A stretch of 64,000 nt of DNA from Ochotona curzoniae (taxonomy: Eukaryota; Chordata; Mammalia; Lagomorpha; Ochotonidae): the NCBI RefSeq assembly GCF_017591425.1, contig NW_024466004.1, positions 37,512,501-37,576,500 of the forward strand. The letters run 5' to 3'. Each line of letters starts with the position of its first letter. The stretch's first letter is position 1. Position numbers and translations under genes: made by a program. Below are positions 1-12,460 of the stretch, piece after piece. Under the pieces are notes generated by a model that saw only the letters and a program-made list of their open reading frames with translations, searched no databases and was not told the origin of the DNA.

Positions 1-1750
1 TAATTGGAAAGCCATCAGAAAACATGTTTTCCTTCTCATATCTCAAACCCATGCTAAAATCTAAAATTATGACTTGGTGATCAATCCTTGAACCAACACT
101 CTATTTTTCTTTTATTTCAGGCTATCTCAAATATTGTCATTATCAACCCCAGGAAAGTAATAATTGCTTGAAAACACTAGAAGCAATGCTATAACAAAGA
201 ACAGTGTTTGTATGTTACATCAGGAAGACTCAGGAAATATAAGAATAAAGGGTATTAGAGAGAAAGGAATTTTGAGTTAGGTCACCATGGTGAAAAGATT
301 GGTTCTATTAGCTGGTCATTTAACAGGTTCCAGAGAACTTGATTGCTTTGCAATGAAATACTTCACTTAGCTTCCCCATAATCCATTCCTCCTTCTGCTC
401 ATCACACCTCTAATAACCCTATGTCATATGCTCATTAATCTTTCTACCTCTGCATCATAGAGTTTCACATTTTAATATTAGAGCTGGTCATCTTGTTAGT
501 TTGATTTATTGTTTTCCTCTTTTGAAAAGTCCATACTCTCTTTCCATGTACTATAAATAACAAAATGTGGCTCCAGATTGAATAACAGAGCTGTAATTCA
601 GCCTTGGGTTTTTGCTGCCATTCTTAAGGCCTCTAGTGGCACCCCCGGGGACCAGGATGTCAGTAGAGACTGGTGATTGAATTACAACCCTGCAGTCAAT
701 CAAGGCCTTGTACTATTCAAAGTATTTCTACAAATGACAAGTTTCTAATGCTTTGAAATGAAAGTCAGAGCTACAGTAGATCAGATGTTAGTTTAATGAG
801 GACAGCTTTTTCTTTCCTACTTAATGAGACAGAGTCTCTTTACATTTCTTTTAGAAATATATCATAAGTAGCACATAAGAGAACATTCTTAAGTATTCAA
901 GCTTTATTATTACCATTATTGTTACTATTAATTCCAATCTAGTACTCATGACACAACACATTTATTTGTAGACTATGCTAAAAAGTATCAAGAATAAAAG
1001 TGGAGGGATGTAAAGCAAAGAAGGAAGAAGGGGGGAAGGGAAAAAAGCACGGGAAGGAAAGAGTACTGGAATGCTATGCTGAAGTTCCAGTAGTCTCATA
1101 ACTATGACTACTTGGCAAACGATAAGGTAAAACCAAACAACAAAATTGTACATTTTAGGAATGTTGAGTCAAGTAGGGTCATATATCTTGGTTATTAATA
1201 TTTCAGGAAAGTAGGCCATAGGTGCAGGATGTTATCAAATTCTGGGGGGCACCCGAAAGATATTTTTGAATATTTTTTCTTAAACTTTAACAAAAAGTTT
1301 TATTTTAATTTCTCAAACATTATACTGTTAAAGAACAATGTTATCAGAAAACACTGTATCAGGGATACAATGCAATTTCCCTCAATCTACAGAAAAAACT
1401 CTTACAAATGGCTTACTTAAAAAAAAGTAAACTTACTCTTGTGCAGGAATCCTTAATTATTGACCCCTTTGAGAATGAGAATCTAATGAAAGCTGTAGAG
1501 CTTTGCTGCATAAAAAAATAACAACGGCAAATAACACTGAGCATCCTTAAAACTAAATTTAGTAATGCGTTTTGGATAGCAGTATTTTGATAAGAGGTTA
1601 ATATAAGGTTCCCATTATCATGCAAATGAAATCATAATTGTTTTTAATGAACTTTGCCTCTCTGCCAAATTATTTCCCTGCTTTAAAATTTCTTTACTGT
1701 AAATTAAAACATCTCATTTTGTCTTCACGATTTTGTGTCTGCTGCCCTTT
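1..1750. other. Unique-looking non-coding sequence
   Basis: No exon, SINE or L1 is recognisable in this stretch. Composition is moderately AT-rich. Positions 560-700 stand out because they combine a homeodomain-like core (gattgaattac), a short CpG-containing 'cccccgggg' and a CTCF-like word, listed separately. The open frames here (about 63-70 codons) have no composition or motif that suggests a protein. Confidence 0.5.
626..643 (-). promoter_or_regulatory. CTCF-like binding site (candidate)
   Basis: The word ggcctctagtggcac at 628-642 differs by about one base from the CTCF core GCCCTCTAGTGGCA. It lies outside any recognised SINE. Orientation is called from the motif reading TGCCACTAGAGG on the minus strand. 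Binding is inferred from the motif alone; a position-weight-matrix score and ChIP data would be needed to establish it. Confidence 0.4.
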
Positions 1751-1755
1751 TTAGA

Positions 1756-1772
1756 TGGTGTGTGCGTGTGTG

Positions 1773-1817
<45 letters not shown>
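1756..1817. repeat. (TG)n microsatellite, ~62 bp
   Basis: A nearly pure TG/CA dinucleotide array, interrupted by two TGCG units in its first half and uninterrupted for the last ~38 bases. The pure section is likely to be length-polymorphic. Confidence 0.97.
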
Positions 1818-1818
<1 letters not shown>

Positions 1819-3879
1819 ACACAGGGTCTTAGGGTGTGCATATACTGAAGGCAGTTTTTCCTGCAGCCTTACTTAAGTAACTTGAGAAACGAACCCAAGG
1901 GCCAGCAAGCAAGCCACGGGTGCCACCAGGTGACCAGCTGGAGTACACTCCCCACATCAGTCAAGGTCTCAGAGACACGCAGTGACATAAGCGCTTGAAG
2001 TCTTTCCTCTAGGCTGACTCACAGGGAAGCGGTGTCCAGGGGTTTCTCCATCAAATTTTCCTACCTTACTCAGTCTCATTATAAGTTTCACTCAGGATGA
2101 GAGTTTTTAATGGCAACTGCATCAGCTAAACCAGCTATCATAGCAAATTGAAAGTTCTCAGTTTTAAAATAAGCTAGAAAACATTTGATTCCTATGGCAA
2201 GACTTGTCCCCCTCTCATAAATGTCAAAGATGGTCTGGCTTCACCTTGAGTGAGCCAAGTTGAAGTCTCTACATTTAACCGGACAATGAAAACTGGATGT
2301 TCTGTTTGTGTAGCCAAATGACCCAAAGTCATTCTCTCGCCTTTTGGTTGTTAAAGCCCTCTTTGGGAAAAACAAAACAAGACAAAACAAACAAACTAGA
2401 CATGTAGAAAGTCAAAAAGAACTAAGCATATTATTCTTGATTCTACCACCAAATGAAACAATGTACATTAACAACTGGTGTGAATGAGCAGCAGTCAAAA
2501 TAAAAGATACTGGGATGATGCCCGCAATCTACCAGGCTTGACGTGTTTGGAGCTATGTGAGCTTACATCCACTGGAACTTCTTGGTAACGTTTTAAGACC
2601 TGTGTTTACAAGTGTTCCATCAAGGGGATTTTGCCCTAGAATCGTCTTTTGCCATTCTGTTGCATGGAGTTTCAGTTCTCATTTTGAAACCACCACATGT
2701 ATAGTGCTTTGACTGTTTGTAGACATGCTCTGAAAACATCTATTGAAGTCCTAGAGACTTAGAACCAAGTTTAACCCACATTAGCTGAGTGCATGTCACA
2801 TGCAGAATGTCATAGGTAGCATGCTTGTGTGTGTTACTTTATTAAAGCTTCACAGATCTTGGAAGCAGCAATATTAACTGTTTGATGCATGAAGAAATCC
2901 CAACAGAGGAAGTAGAAGCTTTTGTATTAGTCTGGCAGACAGAAAAAAATAGGCTATAATGAGAATTCTCCCATCCTTTCTGGTTATTTTTCCATTCATG
3001 TTTTTTACTGGTATTTCCCCTCATACTCTGAAACAGGCTCACTGGGAAATTAAATCCAGAAAGATTTTCACTTGTAATCATAGTTTCAGTGCTGGAATGC
3101 ACTAACGTTTTTGGAGTTTCCCAATTACACTCTAGACTTATCTAACAACATTGATGCCTCTTCTGAGTATTACACAGTTAAAAGTACTGGTTAGTTCCAA
3201 AATATATTAATGTATAAGATAAATTGATCAAAAATAAGGAAAGTTGTCAGTAATAGTGCAAAGTGCAGATTCTCATGGGTAAGTGAATTTTGGAGCCCAC
3301 ATTCATTCAGGAGCTAAATGTACATCCTTGGTACTCTGATCACGCTGAGTTCAGAGTCCGGATCCTCTGGGATCAATTTTTTGGTGGGTGAGGTACACTA
3401 ACAGCACTCCATGGAGGGAGACAATGTGAATAGCTGTCTACATCTCCCTCTCCAGACTCCTACCTCCTTCCATGCTCACTGAAGACTGAGAGGGCACCGA
3501 ACTTGTATTACCTAGGTAGTTTAAAAAAAAAAGTGTAATTAAACTAAAACCAAACAAATCCTAAGCTGAACATTTCAGTTTAAAATGATGTCGGGTCGCA
3601 GTGCCCTCACTTGCGAGTCCGAGGCAAAGGAGAGGTAGCTCTGGAAGAATCCATTCCATAAACAGGCAGCATGAAGGACAGACAGGAGCTCCTGGCCCCA
3701 CAGACTACAAGCCTTGACAAGGTACCATCAGCATGGGGCAGGAGAAGGGAAAGCTCCAGAGTCCTGTGTGAAAGGACTATTTGTAAAAATGTCCAGGCAT
3801 AGAATATAAAATATCTAATAAAAGAGGAAGATAAAATAACCATAAACTTATCAAAATTGGCAAAACAAATTTTAAATGA
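1818..3879. other. Non-coding sequence with no assigned repeat
   Basis: About 2 kb in which I recognise no gene and no convincing repeat. Open frames of 86-93 codons on the minus strand (2842-3102 and 3607-3888) look fortuitous: they contain no domain and lie in ordinary intergenic-type composition. 3590-3770 is GC-richer than its surroundings but matches nothing I know. Confidence 0.45.
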
Positions 3880-4249
3880 ACTAGACAACTATAATTTTTT
3901 TTAAAGATTTATTTTTATTATTTTTTCATTGGAAAGGCGGATATACAGAGAGGAGAGACAGAGAGGAAGATCTTCCGTCCGATGATTCACTCCCCAAGTG
4001 AGCGCAACAGGCCGATACTATGCCGATCCGAAGCCAGGAGCCTCTTCTGGGTCTCCCACGCGGGTGCAGGGTCCCAAAGCTTTGGGCCATCCTTGACTGC
4101 TTTCCCAGGCCACAGGCAGGGAGCTGGAAGGGAAGCGGGGCTGCCGGGATTAGAACCGGCGCCCATATGGGATCCCGGGCGTGCAAGGCGAGGACCTTTA
4201 ACCACTTGCGCCACCGCGCCGGGCCCTAGACTAGACAACTATAATTTTT
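3880..4249 (-). mobile_element. C-SINE, full length, young, with 20-bp target duplication
   Basis: A tRNA-derived lagomorph C-SINE inserted on the minus strand. Read in reverse, it runs from a GC-rich head at about 4229 (cgcgccgggccc in plus orientation) through the B-box region near 4150-4165 (ggattagaaccggcg), the 'gtggcctgggaaagcag' body near 4090-4120 and the pyrimidine block, to an A-rich tail at 3900-3925. It is flanked by identical 20-bp direct repeats at 3880-3899 and 4230-4249. The perfect duplication and retained CpGs make it one of the two youngest insertions in the window. Its 3' end is the 'ccgcctttccaat' type shared with the copy at 57.2 kb. Confidence 0.93.
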
Positions 4250-5329
4250 AAAAATATGAATGTGTATATTTTCATTTTTAGAAGCATATAATTAGTATTT
4301 GTCTAGAAATTTATACAGTTGCATGGATATATAAAATTACAAAATTAGTGTCAGCCTCAAAGAAAAACCTAATAACTTATAAGTCTTTAGTAAATGAGGA
4401 TTTACTCATAATATGTAAATATTTAACATTATATTTATAAACAATGTAATTCCTTATTACTAATATGATAAATATGCTCATAAATGGAAGCTGACACCCA
4501 GCAACCGGAGAATACACATTCTCTGAAACAACACAGAAATAAAACACAGAAAATTTTTTAAATTACAGCAATTATTATTTGTCCAAGATTCTGTACCATA
4601 AAGCCCACCTGCTGAGTCAATACAACTACACTTGATATTAGGAAGAAAATATAACTAATAAATACTTATAATAGGAAACCAAAAAACATACTTCTAAATA
4701 ATACACAATTCAACAAATTTAAAATACTTAAAATTAAACAATCATAAGCGTATATTTCAAGCCCCTAAACAGTATTAGAGATAAGATCTAAAACATCACA
4801 TGCTTGTGTTAAAAATGAAGTGTAAAAATAAAAATGTATTCAACTTGAACATCTAGAAAAATCAAATAATAATAAATCCAAGGAAAACAAAAGAAACAAA
4901 TAAATAGAAATATAAGAAGTGACCTACAAAATAGTGAAACTTAAATAGAATGAACAGAACCCAAAGTTTGAACTTTTAATATAATTAAAATTGATTTATC
5001 TCCTGAGATATTTATCAAAAACAAAACAAAATTGTAAACAATACTAAAAACTAAAAAGATTATAGTATCATGTAGACAGCAAAAAATATTATGAGTAGCT
5101 ATTTCTAGTTTATAAAAATTGAATAGGCCACCAAACAAATCTCTATAGATTTCAAAAAAGCAACAGTAAATATATTAGTTAAAATGTAGGTGAAATAATC
5201 TTTAAAATATACATATAAACTATCACACTAATTTGAAAAAAAACAGAAATCCAGACTTATCCTGTATCCATTAAAAAAAATGAATCCAGAGTTGTAAATT
5301 TTTGCATAGAAAAGAAAAAAACTAGGACC

Positions 5330-5530
5330 GGATTATTTTAAACATAATTTCTATGAAAATTATTAAATCATTAATTAATTAGTTTATAATATATATCAAC
5401 TAATTACATATTATAAATTAAAATATTCATTATATTGATAAAAATAAAATAAATTAGTATGGTATTATTTTTGACAATTCAAAATAATTATTACATTATA
5501 AATTATAGTTATAAATATTAATTATGGAAT
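5330..5530. other. Extremely AT-rich segment inside the L1 remnant
   Basis: Roughly 200 bases with very few G or C residues, containing repeated attaattaatt, ataatatata and aattataaat words and several short near-palindromes. It could act as a scaffold-attachment or easily unwound region, but it is most simply explained as decay of an A-rich L1. Confidence 0.6.
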
Positions 5531-6361
5531 ATTTTAAAGGAAATATTTCTATTTTTTACACTATAACAGGGAATAGAAAAACAGGAAATACCTCTCTGTT
5601 TTATATGGTTAATACAATTCTGGCACCTAAACTCAAGCAGAATAATGAACAAAAATACATGTCTATCAAAGGATTTAAATTGAAAAACATAAGAAACATA
5701 TTTTAAACAAAATTCAGAAATTCACAGAAGACATGCATTCATCTCTACATACAGTGAATAAGCAATAAATGTTTAAAATATTAGATTAAAATTTCTAGAA
5801 AGGTTAAAAATAAAAAATAACTTTTTTAGCCTGCAACAAATAACACTGAAACCTTTGCCTTTGCATCAGAAATAAAAGGCAATTTCTTGCTATCACTATT
5901 TTCATCACCAGCTATCAGACATTGTAGCTACAACAGTAAGGAAAAAAATTTATAAATTTCCTATATTTTGTGGGTAACAAAAAAAAAAAAGAAACAAACA
6001 AAATCAGCAACATTCATAGATGCAATCAAATTTATGCAGAATTTAATTCTATGAAGATTTTTTAATTGAAGGGAAATTTAATAAAGCTGCCAAATACAAA
6101 ATACTTTTTTAAAAAGTTAAGTCAGAGAAGAATCCCTAAGAATAAATTCATAGATCTACAATCAACATATCTGAAAAAATATGCTAAAAATATATCCTAA
6201 AGAAAAAAGAAAATTTTCAAAAAGCGATGTTTGGAAAATAGGATGTCCATTTATCAAAGTTTGAAGCAGAACAACTCCTTGCCCCTTGCACAAAACCGAC
6301 TGAAAATGGATTAAAATCTAAGCTTAAAATCAGAAACCATCAATGCTAGAAAACACAGGGA

Positions 6362-6363
<2 letters not shown>

Positions 6364-6398
<35 letters not shown>
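6364..6398. repeat. (TG)n microsatellite, 35 bp
   Basis: A pure GT dinucleotide run within the decayed L1 copy. Confidence 0.97.
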
Positions 6399-6399
<1 letters not shown>

Positions 6400-6913
6400 C
6401 AAACTGACTCTGAAAGTTAAACAGATATGCAAGGAACCAAGGCAACTTTGAGAAAGAAGAGGAAAATAGTGGATATTGCTTTAGTAAATAGTAATATCCT
6501 AAGACTATAATAAATGACAATGTGGAATTATATCAAGGAAAAGAAGAAGCCCAATGGTACACAAAAAGAGCCCAAAAAGAAAGCCTACTAAAAGTGCACA
6601 TGATTCTAAAAGGAAAACGACGCCAGCCCAGGAGAGAGTTAGCTGTCAGTACCCCCACGTTTAGAGCAGCTCAATACAAGAAGATACCAAAAATGGAAAC
6701 AAATCTTCACAATAGTGAAGACATAGAATCAATCCAAATGTCTATCATCTGATGACTAGATAAATAAATTGTCGTATATACACACAATGGAATAACAGTC
6801 AGCAATCAAACAGAATGAATTCTGTCTTTCATAACAAAATGAATGCAACTAGATACTATTAAATTTAGTGAAATAAACCAGTTCCAAAAGAACAAATACC
6901 ATATATTTTCTTT

Positions 6914-7182
6914 TTAAAAAAAGATTTATTTATATTTTTAATGCAAAGTCAGATACACAGAGCAGAGGAGAAACAGAGAGGAAGATCTTCCATCTGCTGA
7001 TTCACTCCAAAGTAGCTGCAATGGCTGGAGCTGAGCTAATCTGAAGCCAGGAGCCAAGAGTCTAGAGTATCTTCCGGGTCTCTCACATGGGTGCAGGGTT
7101 CCAAGGCATTGGGCCATCCTCAACTGCTTTCCCAGGCCACATGCAGGGAGCTGGATGGAAATCTGAGCAGCTGGGATTAGAA
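6914..7182 (-). mobile_element. C-SINE, minus strand, head-truncated
   Basis: Reversed C-SINE. It starts with the T-rich complement of the tail (ttaaaaaaagatttattta), followed by the purine block 'cagagaggaagatcttccatctgctgattcactcc' and 'tttcccaggccacatgcagggagctgg'. It ends after 'gctgggattagaaa', so the tRNA-like head is missing. It abuts the 3' end of the L1 remnant, so it inserted at or near the L1 terminus. Confidence 0.88.
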
Positions 7183-9160
7183 AGAAAACAAGAAAACAGT
7201 CATTCAAAATCTCTCATGAAGCAAAGATGGTGGTATCTGAGAAACCCACAGAAAGTTGTATGAGGAACTTCCAAATTAAGTTCATGTCATTAGTCTCCCT
7301 TAGACTGTACATGAATGTCACACATTCTTTTTTATGTATGATTTATTTCACAAACAAGTTTTGATGTTACATTGGGTATTACATTAATTCCATCAACTAT
7401 AATCTGATACAATGGTCCTGCAGAATAGACCTCAAACAGTTAAGTAGTGGATGCTGTGGTTCTATAGTTAGAAAAATACTTGAAAGCATAGCCTAGGAGA
7501 TACACTTCAGTCAACAGCCTCAACAAAATGGAGAGAAATTTCCAGATGGTATGAATTTATGTAAAAACATTATTTTTGATGCTTTCAAAAAAAATAGCTG
7601 TGGTTGTGTACAAAATCCTGCCATTCCTGAGCATGTGCAAAACATAGCGACACAGTCCAGAAATAGTGAAGGATTTAGAGACGGTTTGAAAACAGTGTGG
7701 TTAAAGAAAGGTCCTCTTTTATATTCCAGCTTTGTCAGAATCTGCCCTGTGTGAGCAAATTAGAAACAGCCGTCTTATTCACTGTAGAGATACAACTAGT
7801 GATAATGCTTTAAACTGAGTTCTGGTAACTGCAGTAGTGACAGTGAGGACTGCCACAGTTAGAATACTCAGCTCATTACATGTATGTGGCTGCAGAGCGG
7901 CATGGGACACTGAAGATCAGCAATGATGCAGAGCAAGATGATGAAAGAGGCTGGACTGAAAAAAACCCAGGTATGGATGATTCTCTGAGCTATAACAGGT
8001 CAGGGTTTTGCTGATGGCTTAGGGGTGGGAATCAGAAACAATGCCAAAAACCACACTGCTTGTAGTATTGGTTTAAATATACTTTCTCAGAAATAAAGTT
8101 TTGATTGTCTTGTAAGAAGCTGACTCAGCATTTGCAAAGGCTCAGTCATTTCTAATTTCTTTGTTATAGAAGTATTCATAACTCCAAGTAAATAAAACCC
8201 CTTCAGTGACTTCCAGAGAAATATTCTTATGGGGGTGGATTCAACTAAGCTACCATTAGAATTCTGGATGACAACAGGTAATCATAAGCCTTTTTATAAA
8301 ACAATGTTTGACTCAAATTTCTTCCTAAATGGTGGAGTTCCCATCATTACCTTGACAATTTTTAACAACTGTTGTCCCCAGTCCCTAATCATTTCCCTTT
8401 GCTATTCTCCCTGCTCCTCCATTAGTGACAACAAAAATCTGACAAACTCCAAATTCTGAAAGAGATCCAACCTTTTAAGTCAGCCCCAGAACTTCCTAGA
8501 GAAAAGAAACTTACAGATGTAGATCATTTGTTTAAGTGATATCATCCCTTTAAATTGACACACAGCCAACTCAAAATTATATAGCCCACTAATTGAGACT
8601 AGGTCCAGCAGGCAAGCTTAATTCCACTGATGATCAAAAAACCTTGTTTTCCTCCTCCTTTATCAAGCTTTTCACCAGAGTTACTAGCCACTCTCCAAAA
8701 TCACTGGTTCGAGCTTCATCTTCTTTTATTTATCTTACCATTCCTCCAGGGAGACGACTAATGAGTCAGGCTATAGAGGAAGCTAATCCAAGGAGAGGAA
8801 AATGATGATACATTAACAAGAGAATCACCCCTGCATCAATAAATTTAAACAAGATTTTTCTTTGTTTTAGCACTAAATTTAGAAACTGCATAGTTAGTGT
8901 GTGTGTGTGTGTTTACCCTGCATATAAGTAACAGGTGCTACTCTTGTCAATAGCATATCTATTATGCTATTATTTTTCTCAGAATATGTCATTAGTTTTT
9001 ATGTGCTTTATTCTTCTCAGCTTTCCCCTCACTCCCCCTCCCCTGTTATTTTCCTGTTTATCACAATAGCTCCTTTCCCCCAGAGCCTGCTTTTTCATGA
9101 ATTCTTTACTAGAGAAAAGAAATATTTAAGTTCTATAGAACATAAGCTCTATAGAACAGT
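7183..9160. other. Non-coding sequence, no assigned repeat
   Basis: About 2 kb with no recognisable gene. A short (GT)9 run is at 8896-8913. Open frames of 67-76 codons have no protein-like features. Confidence 0.45.
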
Positions 9161-9164
9161 GTGT

Positions 9165-9545
9165 ACTCTGATAGTTTAGAAGTATTGCCCGAAGTGCATG
9201 TATTAGGAATGTACTCTCCATAGTTCTGTGGGGATGATATTTCAAGGTGGGCATTTGAGCATTGATGATTAGAATTAGATGACATCATGAGGATGAGGCA
9301 CCCACAATGCCATCAGTGTCTTTCCAAAAAGAAAAGGAGGGAGCTGAAGTAGCATTCTTTCACTTACCGTGTGATGGCCCCCACCATGTTATTTTGCAGC
9401 AAGAAAGCTGATTACATACCAGCACCATTCTATCAAACTTCCTAGCCACCTGAGCCATGAGCTAGTTACATCTCTATTCCTGATAAATTACTTTGTCTGA
9501 TATTTTGTTCTAGCAACAGCAACAACAACAAAAATGAACTAAGAC
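9165..9545 (+). mobile_element. Solo LTR, MaLR (MST/THE1-like) family
   Basis: The sequence follows the pattern of a mammalian apparent LTR retrotransposon LTR. Near 9265-9300 is 'agaattagatgacatcatgaggatgaggcaccc'. Near 9320-9345 is a purine block ('aaaaagaaaaggaggg'), followed by 'accatgttattttgcagcaagaaagc'. The end, 9482-9545, is 'ataaattactttgtctgatattttgttctagcaac...aactaagacag', the classic MaLR 3' terminus. I see no internal retroviral genes beside it. The start is approximate. Confidence 0.72.
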
Positions 9546-10149
9546 AGTTTTCAAAGATTAGTTGATGACACTCAGGAAAGTTTTATGTAGGACTTTTGGA
9601 AATAGGGGATGAAAGTTAAGCTAATAAAAGTTATATTTGTTGACCACCTGCAAAAGATTTCCAAACACTCACCCTAAAACCAACGTCAGGTGACTACTCT
9701 TTTTTATGGCAGAAAAAGAGTTTGTCCTCAAGAGAAGGTAAAACAGAAGGACTCTGAACTGAAAACACCAAACCTAGTTAACGATGAGGAGACTCAGCAG
9801 CAATTAAGTAAAATATCACTGATAGTCTCTGATTTCCAGCTCTCTTCCCACATTTATCCTCCAGAAATCTAAACTTTTCTTTAATAAAATATTATAATTC
9901 CATAGCCTGTGGAAAAACCCCAATGGTATATAGACATTGGATCAGCCTGCACCAAAATCACCCAGAAGATCATCCTTATCTTTAGTCAGCAACTGGCCTC
10001 AGTTCCACGTGCAAATTTTACAGTTAGTTCCTACTCTTAAACATGAACAGAAAACCATGACTCTTAAAACATTTGGAAAGATGCCCAATATAAAGAAGAG
10101 AAATATTACATAAATAAACAATTTTAAAACACAGATAGGCATGTCATAT

Positions 10150-10252
10150 AGCACAGTGAATAAAACTACTGGTTGGGATATACCGGTGTCCCCTACTGGG
10201 GATGCGAGTTTGAGTCCCACCTGTTCTTCCAATCCAGCTCCCTGCTAACACA
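10150..10252 (+). mobile_element. C-SINE 5' fragment
   Basis: Only the head half of an old C-SINE is present: 'agcacagtgaataaaactactgg' (A-box side), 'gcgagtttgagtcccacctgttc' (degenerate B-box side) and 'ccaatccagctccctgct'. The 3' half and tail are absent. Confidence 0.6.
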
Positions 10253-10589
10253 AAGCTTCCCTCAGGAATGAAGCTCTCCCACAGCTGTTAAGAGTGTGGC
10301 CAACCATTTTCAAGGGTTGTCTCACCAGGAGATAAGTGCCTTATCCAAAACCATACCTCATTTCAGTGGTAGCCTTGTTGAATTCCTCTTCTTTGTCAAG
10401 AGAACAATAACCACCTATTTGTTGTCTAGAAGAGACACATTTCACCAACAAAAATCAGTGGAAATTATATCGCATGGATTTTGATATTTTCTGTTAGTTT
10501 CATCTCTGCAAAACACTTTCTTATGATTAAATTCTTCAATGACTCATAGATCATACAGTAGTATCATTTTCTGCAAGAAGGCTCTTGAT

Positions 10590-11165
10590 TTTCATTTTTT
10601 CAGATGCACGTTAATCATTTAATAGCATATTATTTAACTTCATGGTGTTGTTAATTTCTTTTTTCTTCTGGATGTTGATTTTGTTTTGTGGCTTTTCATT
10701 TAAGGGGATGTATAGTAGCTGTGTAATGGAGACTGTCATATTTAGTAACATATTATTTAACTTCATGGCATTGTAAATTTCTATTTTTCTTTCTATTGTT
10801 GACTTTGTATTATGACTTTTGGTTTGAGGGGATGTACAGTAGCTGTGAAATGGAGACTAACATCCAGATGTGAGGATACAATGTAGTATGCATTTCTATT
10901 TCCAGACAAAGATGGACTTACAATGAAACTGTTTACTATATCTTGGCAATAGGATGCTGTACTCTCTGCCATTGTCTATGCCCTCAATGATGGACATATG
11001 ACTGTGTATGAAGAAATATACTTCAGTAATGATATAGAGGAACTAGGTGGGGGGAGGGAATTAGGGTGGGGATAAGGGAAATGCCAGGAGCCTATCGAAC
11101 TGTATCATAAAATGATAATGATGATAATAATAATTATAAAATATTTTAAAATTCTGAAAAAAGAA
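10590..11165 (+). mobile_element. L1 3' UTR fragment with internal tandem duplication
   Basis: A lagomorph-type L1 3' end. It includes 'gatgtacagtagctgtgaaatggagact', 'aggatgctgtactctctgccattgtctatg', a G-rich stretch at 11049-11078 and the terminal 'gagcctatcgaactgtatcataaaatgataat' leading into an A/T-rich tail. Two diverged ~123-bp units lie in tandem (about 10626-10748 and 10749-10872), each with 'catattatttaacttcatgg' and 'gtagctgtg.aatggagact'. Related sequence occurs in the L1 end at 22.9-23.2 kb. The upstream boundary is uncertain and may be as far back as 10.3 kb. Confidence 0.75.
11049..11078 (+). other. G-quadruplex motif in L1 3' UTR
   Basis: Five G-runs of three or more occur with loops of 1-5 bases (G6-A-G3-AATTA-G3-T-G4-ATAA-G3), which meets the standard G3+N1-7 rule. 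It sits just upstream of the L1 terminus, on the L1 sense strand. Confidence 0.85.
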
Positions 11166-11534
11166 ACATTAGAGGAATACAGAACATGGAACATGGAAAC
11201 ATGGGTCTCAGACTTAGAGAAGTGGAAAGAAAATCCCAGGATAATAGGATGAAGATGAACGAGATCCTAAAATGAAAGCAGTTCTGGAGAGGTAGCTCGA
11301 GGTCAACTAGTCTCTACAGGGCCATGTCAGAAGACTAATGAGATTTGTCCCACCATCTGAATGAGATAGACTATTTGTTGTGCTTATATTTATCTACAGA
11401 AACTTTACTGTCAGGTAAACAGTAAGTCTAATTGAATTTAAAGATGATCGAAAAAAAGCATCAGTCATAAGAACAAACACACTCTGAACCACCATGAGCA
11501 TTTCAAGGCAATATGGCAAAAACGGAAAAGATAG

Positions 11535-11910
11535 CAATAGATAACATCTGCTAAGTGTGGATTCTGTGTTCCAAGCTCTATGCACCAATCCGACACAGTT
11601 AAGGTATGTTGCATAATCCCAAGAACCACCATTCACACCATAAAAAGGCCAAGTCCTTCATGGTGTACATTCTGTGAATCTACTGCACAGAATTTGAGAA
11701 TAAGTTTTCAGCCCTGGAAATATATCTCTCTTCAACAAGGAATGTGCCAAAAGGAGATCATTTCATTGGCCTAATTTCACAATGAAGAAACTAAGGCATA
11801 GACAAAGTCAGTAACTGGTCCCAACTTACCCAGCTTGAAGATGGGTAACTTGGCTAACATCCAAACCCAGGAAGCTAACTTCTGTTAGGGCTGTGTTTTA
11901 ATAATTATGC
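11535..11910 (-). mobile_element. MIR SINE, minus strand, interrupted
   Basis: The reversed MIR 3' side is seen at 11538-11600 ('aacatctgctaagtgtggattctgtgttccaagctctatgc', matching the MIR 'tgagcactgactatgtgccaggcac' block). The core side is at 11775-11870 ('cacaatgaagaaactaaggcatagacaaagtcagtaactgg', then 'ccaaacccaggaagctaac'). About 150 bp of unrelated sequence separates the two parts, so this is one MIR with an insertion or two adjacent copies. Confidence 0.65.
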
Positions 11911-12460
11911 TCAATTCCTTGAAAGAATGGCAAGGTTGGATATGAAGAAGAGTGACAGTAATGGAAAAATTAAGAAGAAAAAGGAAAGAAAAGAGAGAAA
12001 GGTTTTTTCTCTAGGTACCAACCTCAATGCTCATGAGAAATATTACCAGGTAATCTTCACCATAAAAAACTGCTTTCGCTCCTTATGAATGGCACTCTGA
12101 CCTTTATGAAGGAGAAATTTATCACAAAGAACTTTCTCATGTCAGAAAAAGAGGTGTTCAAATTCTTTTTTCTGCTTTGTTTGTTTTTTACCATCAGTGT
12201 TGCCAGCTCACAAGAAGATGGAGAGCCTGTTGTATTGTACCTTCCTCTGATCTCAAGTTTGACCTGAATGCCTGATGCTTAATCATAGTAAAAGCATAGC
12301 TGCAGGTCTGAAAATAAGATATGGTACTATCAGCTTCCCTCCTACTGCCTGAGAAGTAAGAAACAGAGATTCATTAACTTGAAAAGCATAGTTTGTGTGT
12401 TTAGGTGATAGGCTCATAGACAATGACATAACTGAAAACTCTCCAAAAGGCCCATATTAG

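Larger units (their letters stand above)
4490..6912 (+). pseudogene. Ancient L1 ORF2 remnant (LINE-1), heavily decayed
   Basis: Fragments of L1 ORF2 appear in the correct order on the plus strand. Near 4500-4530 'gagaatacacattct' corresponds to the endonuclease region, and 4636-4700 has the '..aggaagaaaa..aaaccaaaaaacatacttctaaata' pattern. Near 6125-6355 are 'aataaattcatagatctac' and 'actgaaaatggattaaaatctaag', typical of the 3' part of ORF2. At 6690-6910 is the ORF2 C-terminal block ('aaatgtctatcatctgatgactagataaa', then 'cacacaatggaata', then 'aaaatgaatgcaactaga'). No long frame survives and the sequence is strongly AT-biased, so it is an old inactive copy. A (TG)n array has expanded inside it and a SINE abuts its 3' end. 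Confidence 0.75.

Noticed and set aside
3607..3888. 93-codon minus-strand frame
   Set aside because: Ends inside the flank of a SINE insertion, has no domain and no splice signals; judged fortuitous.
3982..4251. Frames of 69-89 codons on both strands
   Set aside because: These are read through the young SINE; the same peptides recur wherever well-preserved SINE copies lie (for example 57.2-57.5 kb).
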